A stretch of DNA of 64,000 nt from Shewanella khirikhana (lineage in GTDB: Bacteria; Pseudomonadota; Gammaproteobacteria; Enterobacterales; Shewanellaceae): contig NZ_CP020373.1 in assembly GCF_003957745.1 (NCBI RefSeq), positions 2,294,001 to 2,358,000 of the forward strand. Reading direction: 5' to 3'. The notes under the pieces were generated by a model. The model saw only the letters and a program-made list of their open reading frames with translations. It ran no database searches and was not told where the DNA came from. Numbering within the stretch: position 1 is the stretch's first letter; the number at the start of each line of letters is the position of its first letter. Shown piece by piece: positions 32,715-41,721 of this stretch. Both the position numbers and the translations under genes were made by a program.

Positions 32715-33848
32715 TCAGTATTTGAACTCGTCAGGAATAGGCTGGTTAAGTGGGATGGGAGTGGGTTTACGGCCGCGCCCCTTGCGGTATTGCCTGAGCT
32801 GGAACACATACGCCAGTATCTGCGCCACCGCGGTAAAAAGGCCATCGGGCACCTGCTGGTTAAGCTTGGTGGTGTGGTAAATCGCCCGTGCCAATGGCGG
32901 CGCCGATACAATGGCCACATCGTATTCCCGGGCAATTTCACGGATTTTGAACGCTACGGTATCCACGCCTTTGGCCACCACAAAGGGCGCTGGCGAGCGC
33001 TTGGCGTCGTATTTCAGCGCCACCGCATAGTGCTCGGGGTTAACCACAATCACATCGGCATTGGGCACCTCTGCCATCATACGGCGCATGGCAATTTCAC
33101 GCTGCATCTGCCGAATACGACCCTTTACTTCAGGCTTACCTTCGGTGTCCTTGTATTCATCCTTCACTTCCTGCTTGGTCATTTTCAGCTGTTTTTTGTG
33201 GTTCCAGATCTGAAACGGCACATCAATCACCACAATGAACAACATCGAGCAGCACAGCAGCAGAAACATCCACACCAGCAGGTCGAGGGCATGGTAAACA
33301 TTGGACGGCAGATGCTCCGCCGAGAGCTGGATAATCTCCATAAAATAAAACGACAGCAGCACATAGGCTGCCAGCGCCACCACCGAGAACTTGGCCAGCC
33401 CCTTGGTGAGCTCCACCAGCGCCTGCACCCCAAACATCCGCTTAAAACCGGCAATGGGGCTCATCTTACTGCCCTTGGGAAGAATGCCATTACTTGAGAA
33501 GGTGATGCCGCCAAGGGCGATGTTACCGGCAAAGGCCAGTGCCGCCAGCACCAGCACCAGACCAAGCACCGGCAGCACCAACTCTTTGGCAATTGGCGCC
33601 CAGATGTTGAGCATGGAGTTGGTGTCAAAGATCTGCTCACGGCTTTGATTAAAGGCCAGGGTCATCACGTTATGCAGCGCCTTGGCAAGGCTTGGGCCCA
33701 TCATCAAAAAGCCGGTGGCTGCAGCAAGCAGTACTGCAGCTGTGCCAAGTTCTTTGGAACGGGCGACCTGACCTTTTTCCCGGGCCTGTTCGAGTCGCCT
33801 CCCCGTGGGCTCCTCTGTGCGTTCCTGGCTGGTATCGTTCTCTGCCAT
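32715..33848 (-). CDS. flhB: Flagellar export switch FlhB
   Basis: 377 residues: four transmembrane helices in the first 210 residues, linker, and C-terminal domain with autocleavage site NPEH at 270-273 (N270-P271). The third residue is Glu where Salmonella has Thr; Asn-Pro needed for cleavage are intact. Cleavage switches substrate class from rod/hook to filament together with FliK. A second, free-standing FlhB-CC-like protein is encoded at 19043-19345. Confidence 0.97.
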   Translation of the reverse strand: MAENDTSQERTEEPTGRRLEQAREKGQVARSKELGTAAVLLAAATGFLMMGPSLAKALHNVMTLAFNQSREQIFDTNSMLNIWAPIAKELVLPVLGLVLVLAALAFAGNIALGGITFSSNGILPKGSKMSPIAGFKRMFGVQALVELTKGLAKFSVVALAAYVLLSFYFMEIIQLSAEHLPSNVYHALDLLVWMFLLLCCSMLFIVVIDVPFQIWNHKKQLKMTKQEVKDEYKDTEGKPEVKGRIRQMQREIAMRRMMAEVPNADVIVVNPEHYAVALKYDAKRSPAPFVVAKGVDTVAFKIREIAREYDVAIVSAPPLARAIYHTTKLNQQVPDGLFTAVAQILAYVFQLRQYRKGRGRKPTPIPLNQPIPDEFKY

Positions 33849-33849
33849 G

Positions 33850-34638
33850 TCAGTTCACCTGACACTGAAAATGGGTGATATCACACAGCAAGACCTGTGC
33901 CGCTTCCCAGATTTCATGGAAGTGGGACATCACAGGCGCCAGGGTGAGCCAAAGAATGAAAAGACCGCTAATCATCACCACCGGGAAACCGATGGCGAAA
34001 ATGTTGAGCTGAGGCGCGGCGCGGGTCATCACCCCAAAAGACAGGTTGATTAGCAGCAAGGCCACAATCGCCGACAGCGACATGGTGAGCGCAGCGCCAA
34101 ACATGTAGCTGCCCCAAAGCGCCAGCGCGCGATAGTTTTCGATACTGATGCCACTGATGGACACAGGCAGGGTATCGAAGCTCATCACCAGCATACGGAT
34201 CATCAAAAGATGGCCATCCACGGCAAGGAAAATCAGCGTCGCCAGCAGCAGGAAAAAGTTACCCAATACAGGGGTTTGCTGTCCAGAACCCGGGTCAACC
34301 ATAAAGGAGAAACCCAAACTGGTTTGCATACCTATGATTTGGCCGGTGAGCACAAAAATCTGCATCATCATCAGCGCAACCATCCCCATGGCCACGCCAA
34401 TCAGAATTTGCTGAGCGCTGACAAATACCGAGCTTAACGCGAAAAGTTCGCCCTCAGGCATGGGTGGCAGCATAGGACTGATGGCAAAGGTCACCGCCAC
34501 AGACAATAGCAAACGAACCCGTACCGGGGTGGTATTGGCGCCGAACACCGGCATCACCATGAACATGGCGGAAATACGAAACAGCGGCCACAGATACGCC
34601 TTCAGGGTACCCATCAGCGTATCGAGTAAGACTTCCAT
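33850..34638 (-). CDS. fliR: Flagellar export gate protein FliR
   Basis: 262 residues, six hydrophobic segments, with the FliR family stretch GQIIGMQTSLGFSFMVDP and a start region FRISAMFMVMPVFG. Part of the FliPQR export gate. Its start overlaps the fliQ stop by two bases; it ends two bases before flhB. Confidence 0.96.
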   Translation of the reverse strand: MEVLLDTLMGTLKAYLWPLFRISAMFMVMPVFGANTTPVRVRLLLSVAVTFAISPMLPPMPEGELFALSSVFVSAQQILIGVAMGMVALMMMQIFVLTGQIIGMQTSLGFSFMVDPGSGQQTPVLGNFFLLLATLIFLAVDGHLLMIRMLVMSFDTLPVSISGISIENYRALALWGSYMFGAALTMSLSAIVALLLINLSFGVMTRAAPQLNIFAIGFPVVMISGLFILWLTLAPVMSHFHEIWEAAQVLLCDITHFQCQVN

Positions 34639-34907
34639 CAGCCAACGACCTGTGGGATCAGCTGCACCATCTCCATAAAGAAATCCATCATGGTGCGCAC
34701 CAGCCAGTGGCCGGCCAGCATCAGGCCGAACAGGGTCACCAGCAAACGGGGAAGGAAGCTTAAGGTTTGTTCGTTAATAGAGGTGGCCGCCTGAAACACG
34801 GCCACAATCAGCCCCACGATAAGCCCGGGCACAATGATGACCGAGACCATCATTACAATAACGGCCAGGGCTTCACGGAAGATATCAATCAGGGCTTCTG
34901 GAGTCAT
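34638..34907 (-). CDS. fliQ: Flagellar export gate protein FliQ
   Basis: 89 residues, two transmembrane helices (VIVMMVSVIIVPGLIVGLIVA and LLVTLFGLMLAGHWLV region) separated by the conserved Q-A-x-T-x-I-N-E-Q-T-L loop. Four copies join the FliPQR gate. Between fliP and fliR, tightly packed. Confidence 0.97.
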   Translation of the reverse strand: MTPEALIDIFREALAVIVMMVSVIIVPGLIVGLIVAVFQAATSINEQTLSFLPRLLVTLFGLMLAGHWLVRTMMDFFMEMVQLIPQVVG

Positions 34908-34915
34908 GGTGCGCC

Positions 34916-35662
34916 TCAGGTCGCAAAGCTGTTGGCCAGGGTGCCCATTACCAGGGTCCAGCCATCCACCAGCACAAACAACATGATTTTAAAGGGCAGC
35001 GACACAATCATCGGCGACAGCATCATCATACCCATGGCCATCAGGATACTGGCCACTACCAAATCAATCACCAAAAAGGGCACAAACAGCATAAAGCCAA
35101 TCTGGAACGCAGTTTTCAGTTCACTGGTGATGAAGGCCGGGATCAGCACCGACATAGGCGCCTCTTCGGGGGTTTTAATATTGTCGTAACCTGCGATGTT
35201 CACGAAGGTTTCCAGATCGGTTATCCGCACCTGGGCAAGCATAAAGTCTCTCAGTGGCGCCTTACCGCGCTCAAACGCCTGATCTATGGTCAGGGTTTCA
35301 TCCATGTAGGGTTTGACCCCTTGCTCATAAATTTTATCGAACACAGGCGCCATGATGAAAAAGGTCATAAACAGACTAAGGCCAATCAGCACCTGGTTGG
35401 ACGGCGCCTGCTGCAAACCAATTGCCTGACGCAGCAGCGACAGCGTCACAATAATGCGGGTAAAGGAAGTGAGCATGATGACCATGGCCGGCAGAAAGCT
35501 CAGCGCCGTCATCAGCATCAAAATCTGCAGGGTGACCGAATATTGAGTGCCACCATCTGGAGTGGTGGTAACGGTAACGGCGGGGAGCACCCCATCGGCC
35601 GCCATCGCAGGCGCAACAGCAAGCGTCAGTAAGGCAATCAGGAGCAAGGCAAGGCGCATCAT
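34916..35662 (-). CDS. fliP: Flagellar export gate protein FliP
   Basis: 248 residues: cleavable signal peptide ending VAPAMA, then the FliP core with LTSFTRIIVTLSLLRQA, PSNQVLIGLSLFMTFF and IPAFITSELKTAFQIGF motifs and four membrane helices. The start overlaps the fliO stop (ATGATG arrangement). Central gate subunit of the flagellar secretion system. Confidence 0.97.
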   Translation of the reverse strand: MMRLALLLIALLTLAVAPAMAADGVLPAVTVTTTPDGGTQYSVTLQILMLMTALSFLPAMVIMLTSFTRIIVTLSLLRQAIGLQQAPSNQVLIGLSLFMTFFIMAPVFDKIYEQGVKPYMDETLTIDQAFERGKAPLRDFMLAQVRITDLETFVNIAGYDNIKTPEEAPMSVLIPAFITSELKTAFQIGFMLFVPFLVIDLVVASILMAMGMMMLSPMIVSLPFKIMLFVLVDGWTLVMGTLANSFAT

Positions 35663-36027
35663 GACTGTTTGTCCTTAGCCAGTTTAAGGCGGCGGGCAAA
35701 CCCTTCTTCCGACAGGGTGACCGGGGAATCCAGCTTATCGATTAAGGTCACTTGCTGCGCCGTCACCCCCAGCAGGTACTGCTGGCCATCGAGTTCAACC
35801 AGTACCAGCTTTTCACGCTGTCCAAGCGGACTGGCGGCCAGGGTTTTAATGACACCACCACTGGCGGGCACTAAATTGAGCCTGCGGACCACATAGGCCA
35901 GCACAAAAATCACCACCAGCACCAAAATCAAGCCGCCAACCATGCTGGCCAGCGTGCTGGCATAGCCTTGTGAGACGGCGCCGCCGGGTGAGGTTGTCGC
36001 GGCCACTGAAAGTAGGGTTGAAGACAC
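35659..36027 (-). CDS. fliO: Flagellar export accessory protein FliO
   Basis: 122 residues: short periplasmic start, one transmembrane helix (GLILVLVVIFVLAYVV), cytoplasmic tail with LGQREKLVLVELDGQQYLLGVT, the FliO family pattern. GTG start 36027 with GGGAG 6 bases upstream. Helps FliP oligomerise. Confidence 0.93.
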   Translation of the reverse strand: MSSTLLSVAATTSPGGAVSQGYASTLASMVGGLILVLVVIFVLAYVVRRLNLVPASGGVIKTLAASPLGQREKLVLVELDGQQYLLGVTAQQVTLIDKLDSPVTLSEEGFARRLKLAKDKQS

Positions 36028-36047
36028 GCAGGCTCCCTCTTCTGGGT

Positions 36048-36422
36048 TTATTTGAGTTTTTTGATACGCTCTGTCTGGCTTATCACGTCGGTCAGACGAA
36101 TACCGAACTTGTCGTTCACCACGACCACTTCGCCGTGGGCGATAAGGGTGCCGTTAACCATCACATCCAGCGGCTCACCGGCAACACGGTCAAGCTCCAC
36201 CACCGAGCCCTGGTTGAGCTGCAGCAGGTTACGGATGCTGATAAAGCTGCGCCCCACTTCCATGGAAATGGTCACCGGGATATCCATAATGGTATCCAGC
36301 TTGGCGACTTCTTCGCTGGAAAGCGGCTTGGTTTCGTCTTTCAGTTCTTCAAATTCTGCGGCCTGGGCTTCTTCCAGTGCCTGCTCGGCCATCGCTGCGG
36401 CCCAATCGTCTTCGGTACTCAT
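36048..36422 (-). CDS. fliN: Flagellar switch protein FliN
   Basis: 124 residues: acidic variable N-terminus and a C-terminal SpoA domain (IPVTISMEVGRSFISIRNLLQLNQGSV, then GEVVVVNDKFGIRLTDVI). Forms the base of the C-ring and docks FliH. Encoded 11 bases after fliM. Confidence 0.97.
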   Translation of the reverse strand: MSTEDDWAAAMAEQALEEAQAAEFEELKDETKPLSSEEVAKLDTIMDIPVTISMEVGRSFISIRNLLQLNQGSVVELDRVAGEPLDVMVNGTLIAHGEVVVVNDKFGIRLTDVISQTERIKKLK

Positions 36423-36433
36423 CTCACATCACC

Positions 36434-37462
36434 TTACAGGTCATTGATATCTCGGGCTTTACCCTTTCGGGTCACCAGCTGCAATTCAGTTTTTACCGTC
36501 TCAGGACGAGGGATTTTTTCACAAATCTTCAGTGCCAGATGATCCCGCGATTTACCCAGCTTACAGCGGTAGGTGGGCAAGTCTTCAATTTTCATCAGCA
36601 CAAATTCTGGCAGTTCCACCGGGATCACATCACCGGCACTGAGTTCCATCACATCCCGCAGACTGATTTCATGTTCAACCAGGGTGGCATCAAAACCCAC
36701 TTCCACGTCCATGATTTCGTCTTTCAATGCCTGCGACCAGCGCATATCGGTGTCTTGCTTATCGCTCTGCACACCGGCATCAAGCAGTTCCCGGATAGGT
36801 TCAATCATCGAATACGGCATGGTGATGTGGAAGTCACCGCCACCACCGTCCACTTCGATGTGGAACGAGTTCACCACCACCACTTCGGTGGGACTGACGA
36901 TGTTGGCCATCGCCGGGTTCACTTCGGCGTCCAGGTATTCGAACTCGACGTCCATCACCGGCGCCCAGGCATCTTTGTAATCTTCGAAGATGATTTTCAA
37001 CAGCAGCTGAACGATACGACGCTCAGTGGGGGTAAATTCACGGCCTTCAATCTTGGCGTGGAAACGGCCGTCGCCACCGAAGAAGTTGTCCACCAGAATA
37101 AACACCAGGCGGGCTTCCATGGTGATCAGAGCAGTACCTTTAAGCGGCTGAAAACGCACCATATTCAAACTGGTTGGCACAAACAGGGTATGCACATACT
37201 CGCCAAATTTGAGCATCTGCACCCCGTTAATGGACACCTCGGCCGCGCGGCGCATCATGTTGAACATGCTGATCCGCAGGTGACGGGCAAAACGCTCGTT
37301 CACAATCTCGAGGGTGGGCATACGGCCACGGACGATCCTGTCCTGAGAAGAAAAGTCGTAATTGCGGGCCGCTATCCCCGCTTCACTGACCTCTTCTTCT
37401 TCGACATCGTCTACGCCGTGAAGCAGCGCATCAATCTCGTCTTGGCTAAGTAAATCCGTCAC
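36434..37462 (-). CDS. fliM: Flagellar switch protein FliM
   Basis: 342 residues. N-terminal CheY-P binding peptide DLLSQDEIDALLHG (residues 3-16), a CheC-like middle domain and a C-terminal SpoA domain. GTG start 37462 with AAGG about 8 bases upstream; an ATG alternative would remove the CheY-binding peptide. C-ring component controlling rotation sense. Confidence 0.97.
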   Translation of the reverse strand: MTDLLSQDEIDALLHGVDDVEEEEVSEAGIAARNYDFSSQDRIVRGRMPTLEIVNERFARHLRISMFNMMRRAAEVSINGVQMLKFGEYVHTLFVPTSLNMVRFQPLKGTALITMEARLVFILVDNFFGGDGRFHAKIEGREFTPTERRIVQLLLKIIFEDYKDAWAPVMDVEFEYLDAEVNPAMANIVSPTEVVVVNSFHIEVDGGGGDFHITMPYSMIEPIRELLDAGVQSDKQDTDMRWSQALKDEIMDVEVGFDATLVEHEISLRDVMELSAGDVIPVELPEFVLMKIEDLPTYRCKLGKSRDHLALKICEKIPRPETVKTELQLVTRKGKARDINDL

Positions 37463-37502
37463 AATTTTGCCTTATATAGTTGTTGTCAAAGGACAATTGT
37501 CA

Positions 37503-38027
37503 CTATTGCATCACAAACCCGGTAAAGAGCACTTTCTCGACCACCTTACGACCGGTCACCGGCTGCAGGGTGTTTTGTACGTTGAGCAGCGCCAGCTGTC
37601 TGAGCTCATCTTTACCGGCCTGGGTAGAAAGCTTTTGCACGTCACCACTGCTGAAGGTGGTCAGCAACGCATCTTCAATCAAGGGGATATGCTTTTTGAT
37701 CATCACATCGTCATCGGCGCCGCGCACCATCAGCTGCACCTTGATTTCCACCAGACGGCTGCGGGGCTGGCCGGGCAGATTAAATAAAAACGGTCTTGGC
37801 ATGGCGACATAGAAGGCCTCACGGGCATTGGCGCCTTCGGCCGCTTCAGTGCTCTGACCTTCTGCGGCAACTTCACCTTCAGCGGGAGCCGGGTCGGACG
37901 AGCCCATAAACAGCCAGCCTCCCACACCCAAAGCGGCAACCACGACCACGCCAACAATGATAAACAGCAGCTTTTTACTCTTTTTGCCGCCGGTTTCTTC
38001 AAGTTGTAGAGATTCTTCTTCCGCCAT
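37503..38027 (-). CDS. fliL: Flagellar basal body-associated protein FliL
   Basis: 174 residues: cytoplasmic Lys/Glu-rich start, one transmembrane helix (LLFIIVGVVVVAALGVGGWLF), periplasmic Ala/Glu-rich linker and a stomatin-like FliL domain (YVAMPRPFLFNLPGQPRSRLVEI). Surrounds the stator and supports torque. AAGGAA lies 7 bases before ATG 38027. Confidence 0.94.
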   Translation of the reverse strand: MAEEESLQLEETGGKKSKKLLFIIVGVVVVAALGVGGWLFMGSSDPAPAEGEVAAEGQSTEAAEGANAREAFYVAMPRPFLFNLPGQPRSRLVEIKVQLMVRGADDDVMIKKHIPLIEDALLTTFSSGDVQKLSTQAGKDELRQLALLNVQNTLQPVTGRKVVEKVLFTGFVMQ

Positions 38028-38090
38028 CGGCTATTCCTTTCTGTCACAGGCCATCGCGGCCAACTCCGGATAAGACTATAGGTTACCTGC

Positions 38091-39824
38091 TTAGGCGTAA
38101 TAATCTATACCCGAAGCATAACTTGTTGTCTGATTTACGCTTAATTGTAACTCTTCTGCTGGAATTTCATCCATGGCAGCGAAGTGCTCTTCGGCGCTGC
38201 GACCATCACCCGACTGGCCGTTACCCCGTTTATCATGGGATACCTGACCATCGGTAAGCTCCATTCCCTGCTGTGCCAGCAGTTCTCTGAGCCGCGGCAG
38301 TGCCTGCTCCACCACATCTTTGGTTTGCGCGGCGCTCACATGGAACTGCACCTGGGTTTCACTGCCCTGAACCTGAATACGAACCATCATGGAGCCAAGC
38401 TCAGGCGGATCGAGGCGAATTTCTGCCTGCTGCACCCCATCACGCACCATGGCCACCAGCTGCGCATTCATCACAGGCGCAAACCTTGCCACCATGTCGG
38501 CGGTGGTCACAGGGCGCTCATTGCCGTGACGCAGTGACAGCTGCACCTGACTCAAGTCTCCCCGTTGCAGTTGGGTAAGTCGCTGCTCAAATCCCTGCTG
38601 AGGGGTCGTGTCCTGTGCAGGCTGTGCTTCGGCGCGCTCAAGGCCTGAAAGCCTGTGCTCCGGCATAAGTTTGGCGCTGTTTTCAGTTCCCTGCGCAGAG
38701 GAGATGGCCAGCGCCTCTTTCACGGCGGCAGCAACGTCAGTTTTGTCTTTCGGCAAATTGCCGGCAGCTATCTCGTTATCAGCACCCGCCAGGGCGGCAA
38801 GCAGGGGATTCTGGGCCTTCTGAGCATTCGCAGGTTCAGTTTTCGCATCGGCAAGCAAAGCCTGCGGCAGGTTTTCACGGCCCTTGAGTTTGCTATCCAA
38901 GCCTGGCACCTGCTCGCCGTCAGCGTCAGCCAAGCCGGCAAGCTCAGAGTCCGTGGGCTCAGCTTGGTTGCCCTGCGCAGCCATTACAGCGCTCCTGGCA
39001 ATCTCCAGCCCCCGGGTGCCCTCAGGCGCCTTTTGCGCAGCGGCTATCAGCGCACTGAGCGCCCTGGCACCGTCTGCATTAGCGTGAGCATTGGCAGCGC
39101 CCTGCTCTGGCGCGGCGCTTACCTGGGTTGCCATTGACGTGGCTTGACTCAGATTACCAAAAACACCTTCATCCAAACCGGCGGCAGCAAACATCTCCAG
39201 CGCATCCTTCAGCGCCGGCGACGCTTGCAGCAAGGCGGCAAAGGCTTCGCCATCGAGGCTTGCCAAAGCATCAGCCTCTACGCCGAGCAAATCAGCCAGT
39301 TGCTGGCGGGTTTCGGAATCGGCGCCTTTCATTAGATCGCTGAAGAGTGCGAACAAATCGTCGGTGGCGATGGCATCGGCGTCATTTGCCACCTCATCAG
39401 CAGCTTTGATGTCATCAGTGCCAAGCCCATCGGCGGTCAGTGCCTGCATGACCAGCGCCAGAATGTCATCTTCGCTGAGCGCTTGCGGCAACAAATCGCC
39501 GTCGGCGGCAATCTCATCGGGATCGGCAATCTGACGGGAGAATTGGATTTGGGCAAGCACGTTGGATACATCATCCGCGCTTTCAGCATCGCCAGCCTTG
39601 CCAAGCGTCTGTGCCTGAGTCCTGGTCGCCTTCGACTGTTCCGCCGCGGTTTGACCTGTTGCTTTTGGCCGAGGGTTTTCAGCATAAGCATTTGTTTTTG
39701 CAATGATAGACTCGAAATCCATACCATCGCGTTCAGCTGTAGAGTCGGCGCCCACAGGGGCACCTTTTGATGCTCCCTGAGAAACTTCAGGGCTGCTTAA
39801 AAGCACATTCATGATTTGTTGCAT
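38091..39824 (-). CDS. fliK: Flagellar hook-length control protein FliK
   Basis: 577 residues from ATG 39824, preceded by GGGAGAG; the frame extends to 39872 but without a ribosome site. Long Ala/Asp/Glu/Gln-rich ruler region, then the Flg_hook C-terminal domain with QVQLSLRHGNE, IRLDPPELGSMMVRIQVQGSETQVQF and LRELLAQQGMELTDGQVS. Measures hook length and triggers the FlhB switch. It heads the fliK-L-M-N-O-P-Q-R-flhB run after fliJ. Confidence 0.93.
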   Translation of the reverse strand: MQQIMNVLLSSPEVSQGASKGAPVGADSTAERDGMDFESIIAKTNAYAENPRPKATGQTAAEQSKATRTQAQTLGKAGDAESADDVSNVLAQIQFSRQIADPDEIAADGDLLPQALSEDDILALVMQALTADGLGTDDIKAADEVANDADAIATDDLFALFSDLMKGADSETRQQLADLLGVEADALASLDGEAFAALLQASPALKDALEMFAAAGLDEGVFGNLSQATSMATQVSAAPEQGAANAHANADGARALSALIAAAQKAPEGTRGLEIARSAVMAAQGNQAEPTDSELAGLADADGEQVPGLDSKLKGRENLPQALLADAKTEPANAQKAQNPLLAALAGADNEIAAGNLPKDKTDVAAAVKEALAISSAQGTENSAKLMPEHRLSGLERAEAQPAQDTTPQQGFEQRLTQLQRGDLSQVQLSLRHGNERPVTTADMVARFAPVMNAQLVAMVRDGVQQAEIRLDPPELGSMMVRIQVQGSETQVQFHVSAAQTKDVVEQALPRLRELLAQQGMELTDGQVSHDKRGNGQSGDGRSAEEHFAAMDEIPAEELQLSVNQTTSYASGIDYYA

Positions 39825-39933
39825 CAGGGCTCTCCCTGCATTGAATGGCAAGCCTGTGTGTGCCATCTGCAATGCTGTTTAGCTTAAATCTCACTCACTT
39901 GGCGAAAATACAGCAAATGCCATGCCAATCGAC

Positions 39934-40377
39934 TCAGGATCTGCGCCGGATAAACTGCTGCATGGCAAATTCATCCGCCAGTTTTTGCTCCTGACGCAGC
40001 GCCACTGCCTCGCGCTTATCGGCTTTGTGCTGAAGCAGCAGTTCGACCGCCTTGCGTTTTTGTTGCCGCTCCATCCAGGTTTGGCGCCTGTGGGCCAGTT
40101 GCTTGTCAGCGCCCTGCACGGCCTGAACCTGCTGGGCAATGGCCTGATCGATCTGCTTGATAAACCGATGAAACTGCTGATACGCGCTGGCACCGATATT
40201 GGTGCCCTCTTTGGCGGCTATCTGGCGCATATAGTCGAGACGATAATGATTGAGGGCATCGAGCTGCTGCTTAAGCTTGCCAAGGTCCAACTGCGCAGCG
40301 CGCAGCGCCAGTGCCGCTTGCTCTTCAGCTTCCTGTGCCAGTTTCAATACCGTGAGTAACGGGTCTGGGCGTGCCAT
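39934..40377 (-). CDS. fliJ: Flagellar export chaperone FliJ
   Basis: 147 residues, almost wholly helical, two long coiled-coil segments rich in Ala/Gln/Lys/Arg, as in FliJ/CesA-type proteins that sit in the FliI hexamer centre. Three bases after fliI. A 109-base gap with no clear promoter separates it from fliK. Confidence 0.88.
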   Translation of the reverse strand: MARPDPLLTVLKLAQEAEEQAALALRAAQLDLGKLKQQLDALNHYRLDYMRQIAAKEGTNIGASAYQQFHRFIKQIDQAIAQQVQAVQGADKQLAHRRQTWMERQQKRKAVELLLQHKADKREAVALRQEQKLADEFAMQQFIRRRS

Positions 40378-40380
40378 GGA

Positions 40381-41721
40381 TTACCCCCTGCACTGGGCCG
40401 CAAGCTGGCCAAGCATGGTTTCACTGTCACCCATGCTGATGGCATCACGCATTCCCTGACGCAGGAAGGCGTTCATTGCCGGTTGCAACCTGATGGCATT
40501 GTCGATGCGGGGGTCGCTGCCCTGGGCATAGGCGCCGATGGAAATCAGATCACGGTTTTGCTGATACAGCGAATAGGTTTGCTTCACCTTGCGCATGGCT
40601 TCAAGATGCGCCGGGCTAATCACCATGGGCGCCACACGGCTGATGGAGGCTTCAATATCGATAGCTGGATAATGCCCGGAATCGGCAAGCGTACGCGACA
40701 GCACTATGTGACCATCGAGGATAGCCCTGGCCGCATCGGCTATCGGGTCCTGCAAATCATCGCCTTCGGTCAGCACTGTGTAAAAGGCGGTGATAGAGCC
40801 CTGACCCGGACCGCCGTTACCGGCGCGCTCAACCAGCCGTGGCAGCTTGGCAAACACCGACGGTGGATAACCCTTGGTGGCAGGCGGCTCACCCACGGCA
40901 AGGGCGATTTCCCGCTGGGCCTGCGCATAACGGGTCAGACTATCCATCAGCAGCAATACGTTAAAGCCAAGATCGCGAAAATATTCGGCAATGCGGGTGG
41001 AGGTTTCACAGGCACGCAGGCGCATCAGCGGCGAGGTGTCGGCGGGCGCGGCCACCACCACCGAGCGGGCACGGCCTTCAGGGCCCAAAATTTCTTCAAT
41101 AAATTCTTTTACTTCGCGGCCACGTTCACCAACCAGGCCCACCACAATCACATCCGCAGTGGTGCCGCGGGTCATCATGCCAAGCAGCACGGACTTACCG
41201 ACGCCGGAGCCTGCGAACAATCCCATCCGCTGGCCTTTGCCGACGGTCAGCATGGCATTGATGGCGCGAATGCCCACATCGAGGGGTTCGTGGATTGGCC
41301 GCCTGGCAAGGGGGTTGATGGCTGGGCCATGGCGCGGGGCGACATCTGTGGTGCCAAGGGGGCCAAGACCGTCCAAAGGTTCACCGCCGCCATCGAGCAC
41401 ACGGCCAAGCAGCGACATGCCCACGGCAATACCGCCCTGCTCACCGAGCGGCCGCACCCGGGCACCGGGCAGCACCCCTTTCAGCTCTTCAATGGGCATC
41501 AGGTAAAGAAGATGTTCATCGAAGCCGATGACTTCGGCAATCAGCTCGCCGCCCATGGTATCGATGGCACACAGGCTGCCGACCGGAGCGCGGCAACCGC
41601 TGGCTTCCAGAGTCAGCCCGACCACCCGCACCAGCTGGCCTTCGGCAACCGGATGCGACATGGGAAGCGCTTGTTTAAGCTGCTTTAAGTTATTCAGCAG
41701 GTGGTGTTTGCGGGCTATCAT
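40381..41721 (-). CDS. fliI: Flagellum-specific ATPase FliI
   Basis: 446 residues from ATG 41721, which has GGGGAGGG about 7 bases upstream and overlaps the fliH end by 32 bases; an in-frame extension to 41943 lies inside fliH and is spurious. Walker A AGSGVGKS at 170-177, Walker B LLMDSLTR, and the type III ATPase signature PSVFAKLPRLVERAG. Energises unfolding and delivery of export substrates. Confidence 0.97.
   Translation of the reverse strand: MIARKHHLLNNLKQLKQALPMSHPVAEGQLVRVVGLTLEASGCRAPVGSLCAIDTMGGELIAEVIGFDEHLLYLMPIEELKGVLPGARVRPLGEQGGIAVGMSLLGRVLDGGGEPLDGLGPLGTTDVAPRHGPAINPLARRPIHEPLDVGIRAINAMLTVGKGQRMGLFAGSGVGKSVLLGMMTRGTTADVIVVGLVGERGREVKEFIEEILGPEGRARSVVVAAPADTSPLMRLRACETSTRIAEYFRDLGFNVLLLMDSLTRYAQAQREIALAVGEPPATKGYPPSVFAKLPRLVERAGNGGPGQGSITAFYTVLTEGDDLQDPIADAARAILDGHIVLSRTLADSGHYPAIDIEASISRVAPMVISPAHLEAMRKVKQTYSLYQQNRDLISIGAYAQGSDPRIDNAIRLQPAMNAFLRQGMRDAISMGDSETMLGQLAAQCRG

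Noticed and set aside
39840..39880. Sigma-54-like sequence TGGCACACACAGGCTTGCC near the start of fliK
   Set aside because: The distance between GG and GC is three bases too long, and it lies within the possible upstream coding extension.
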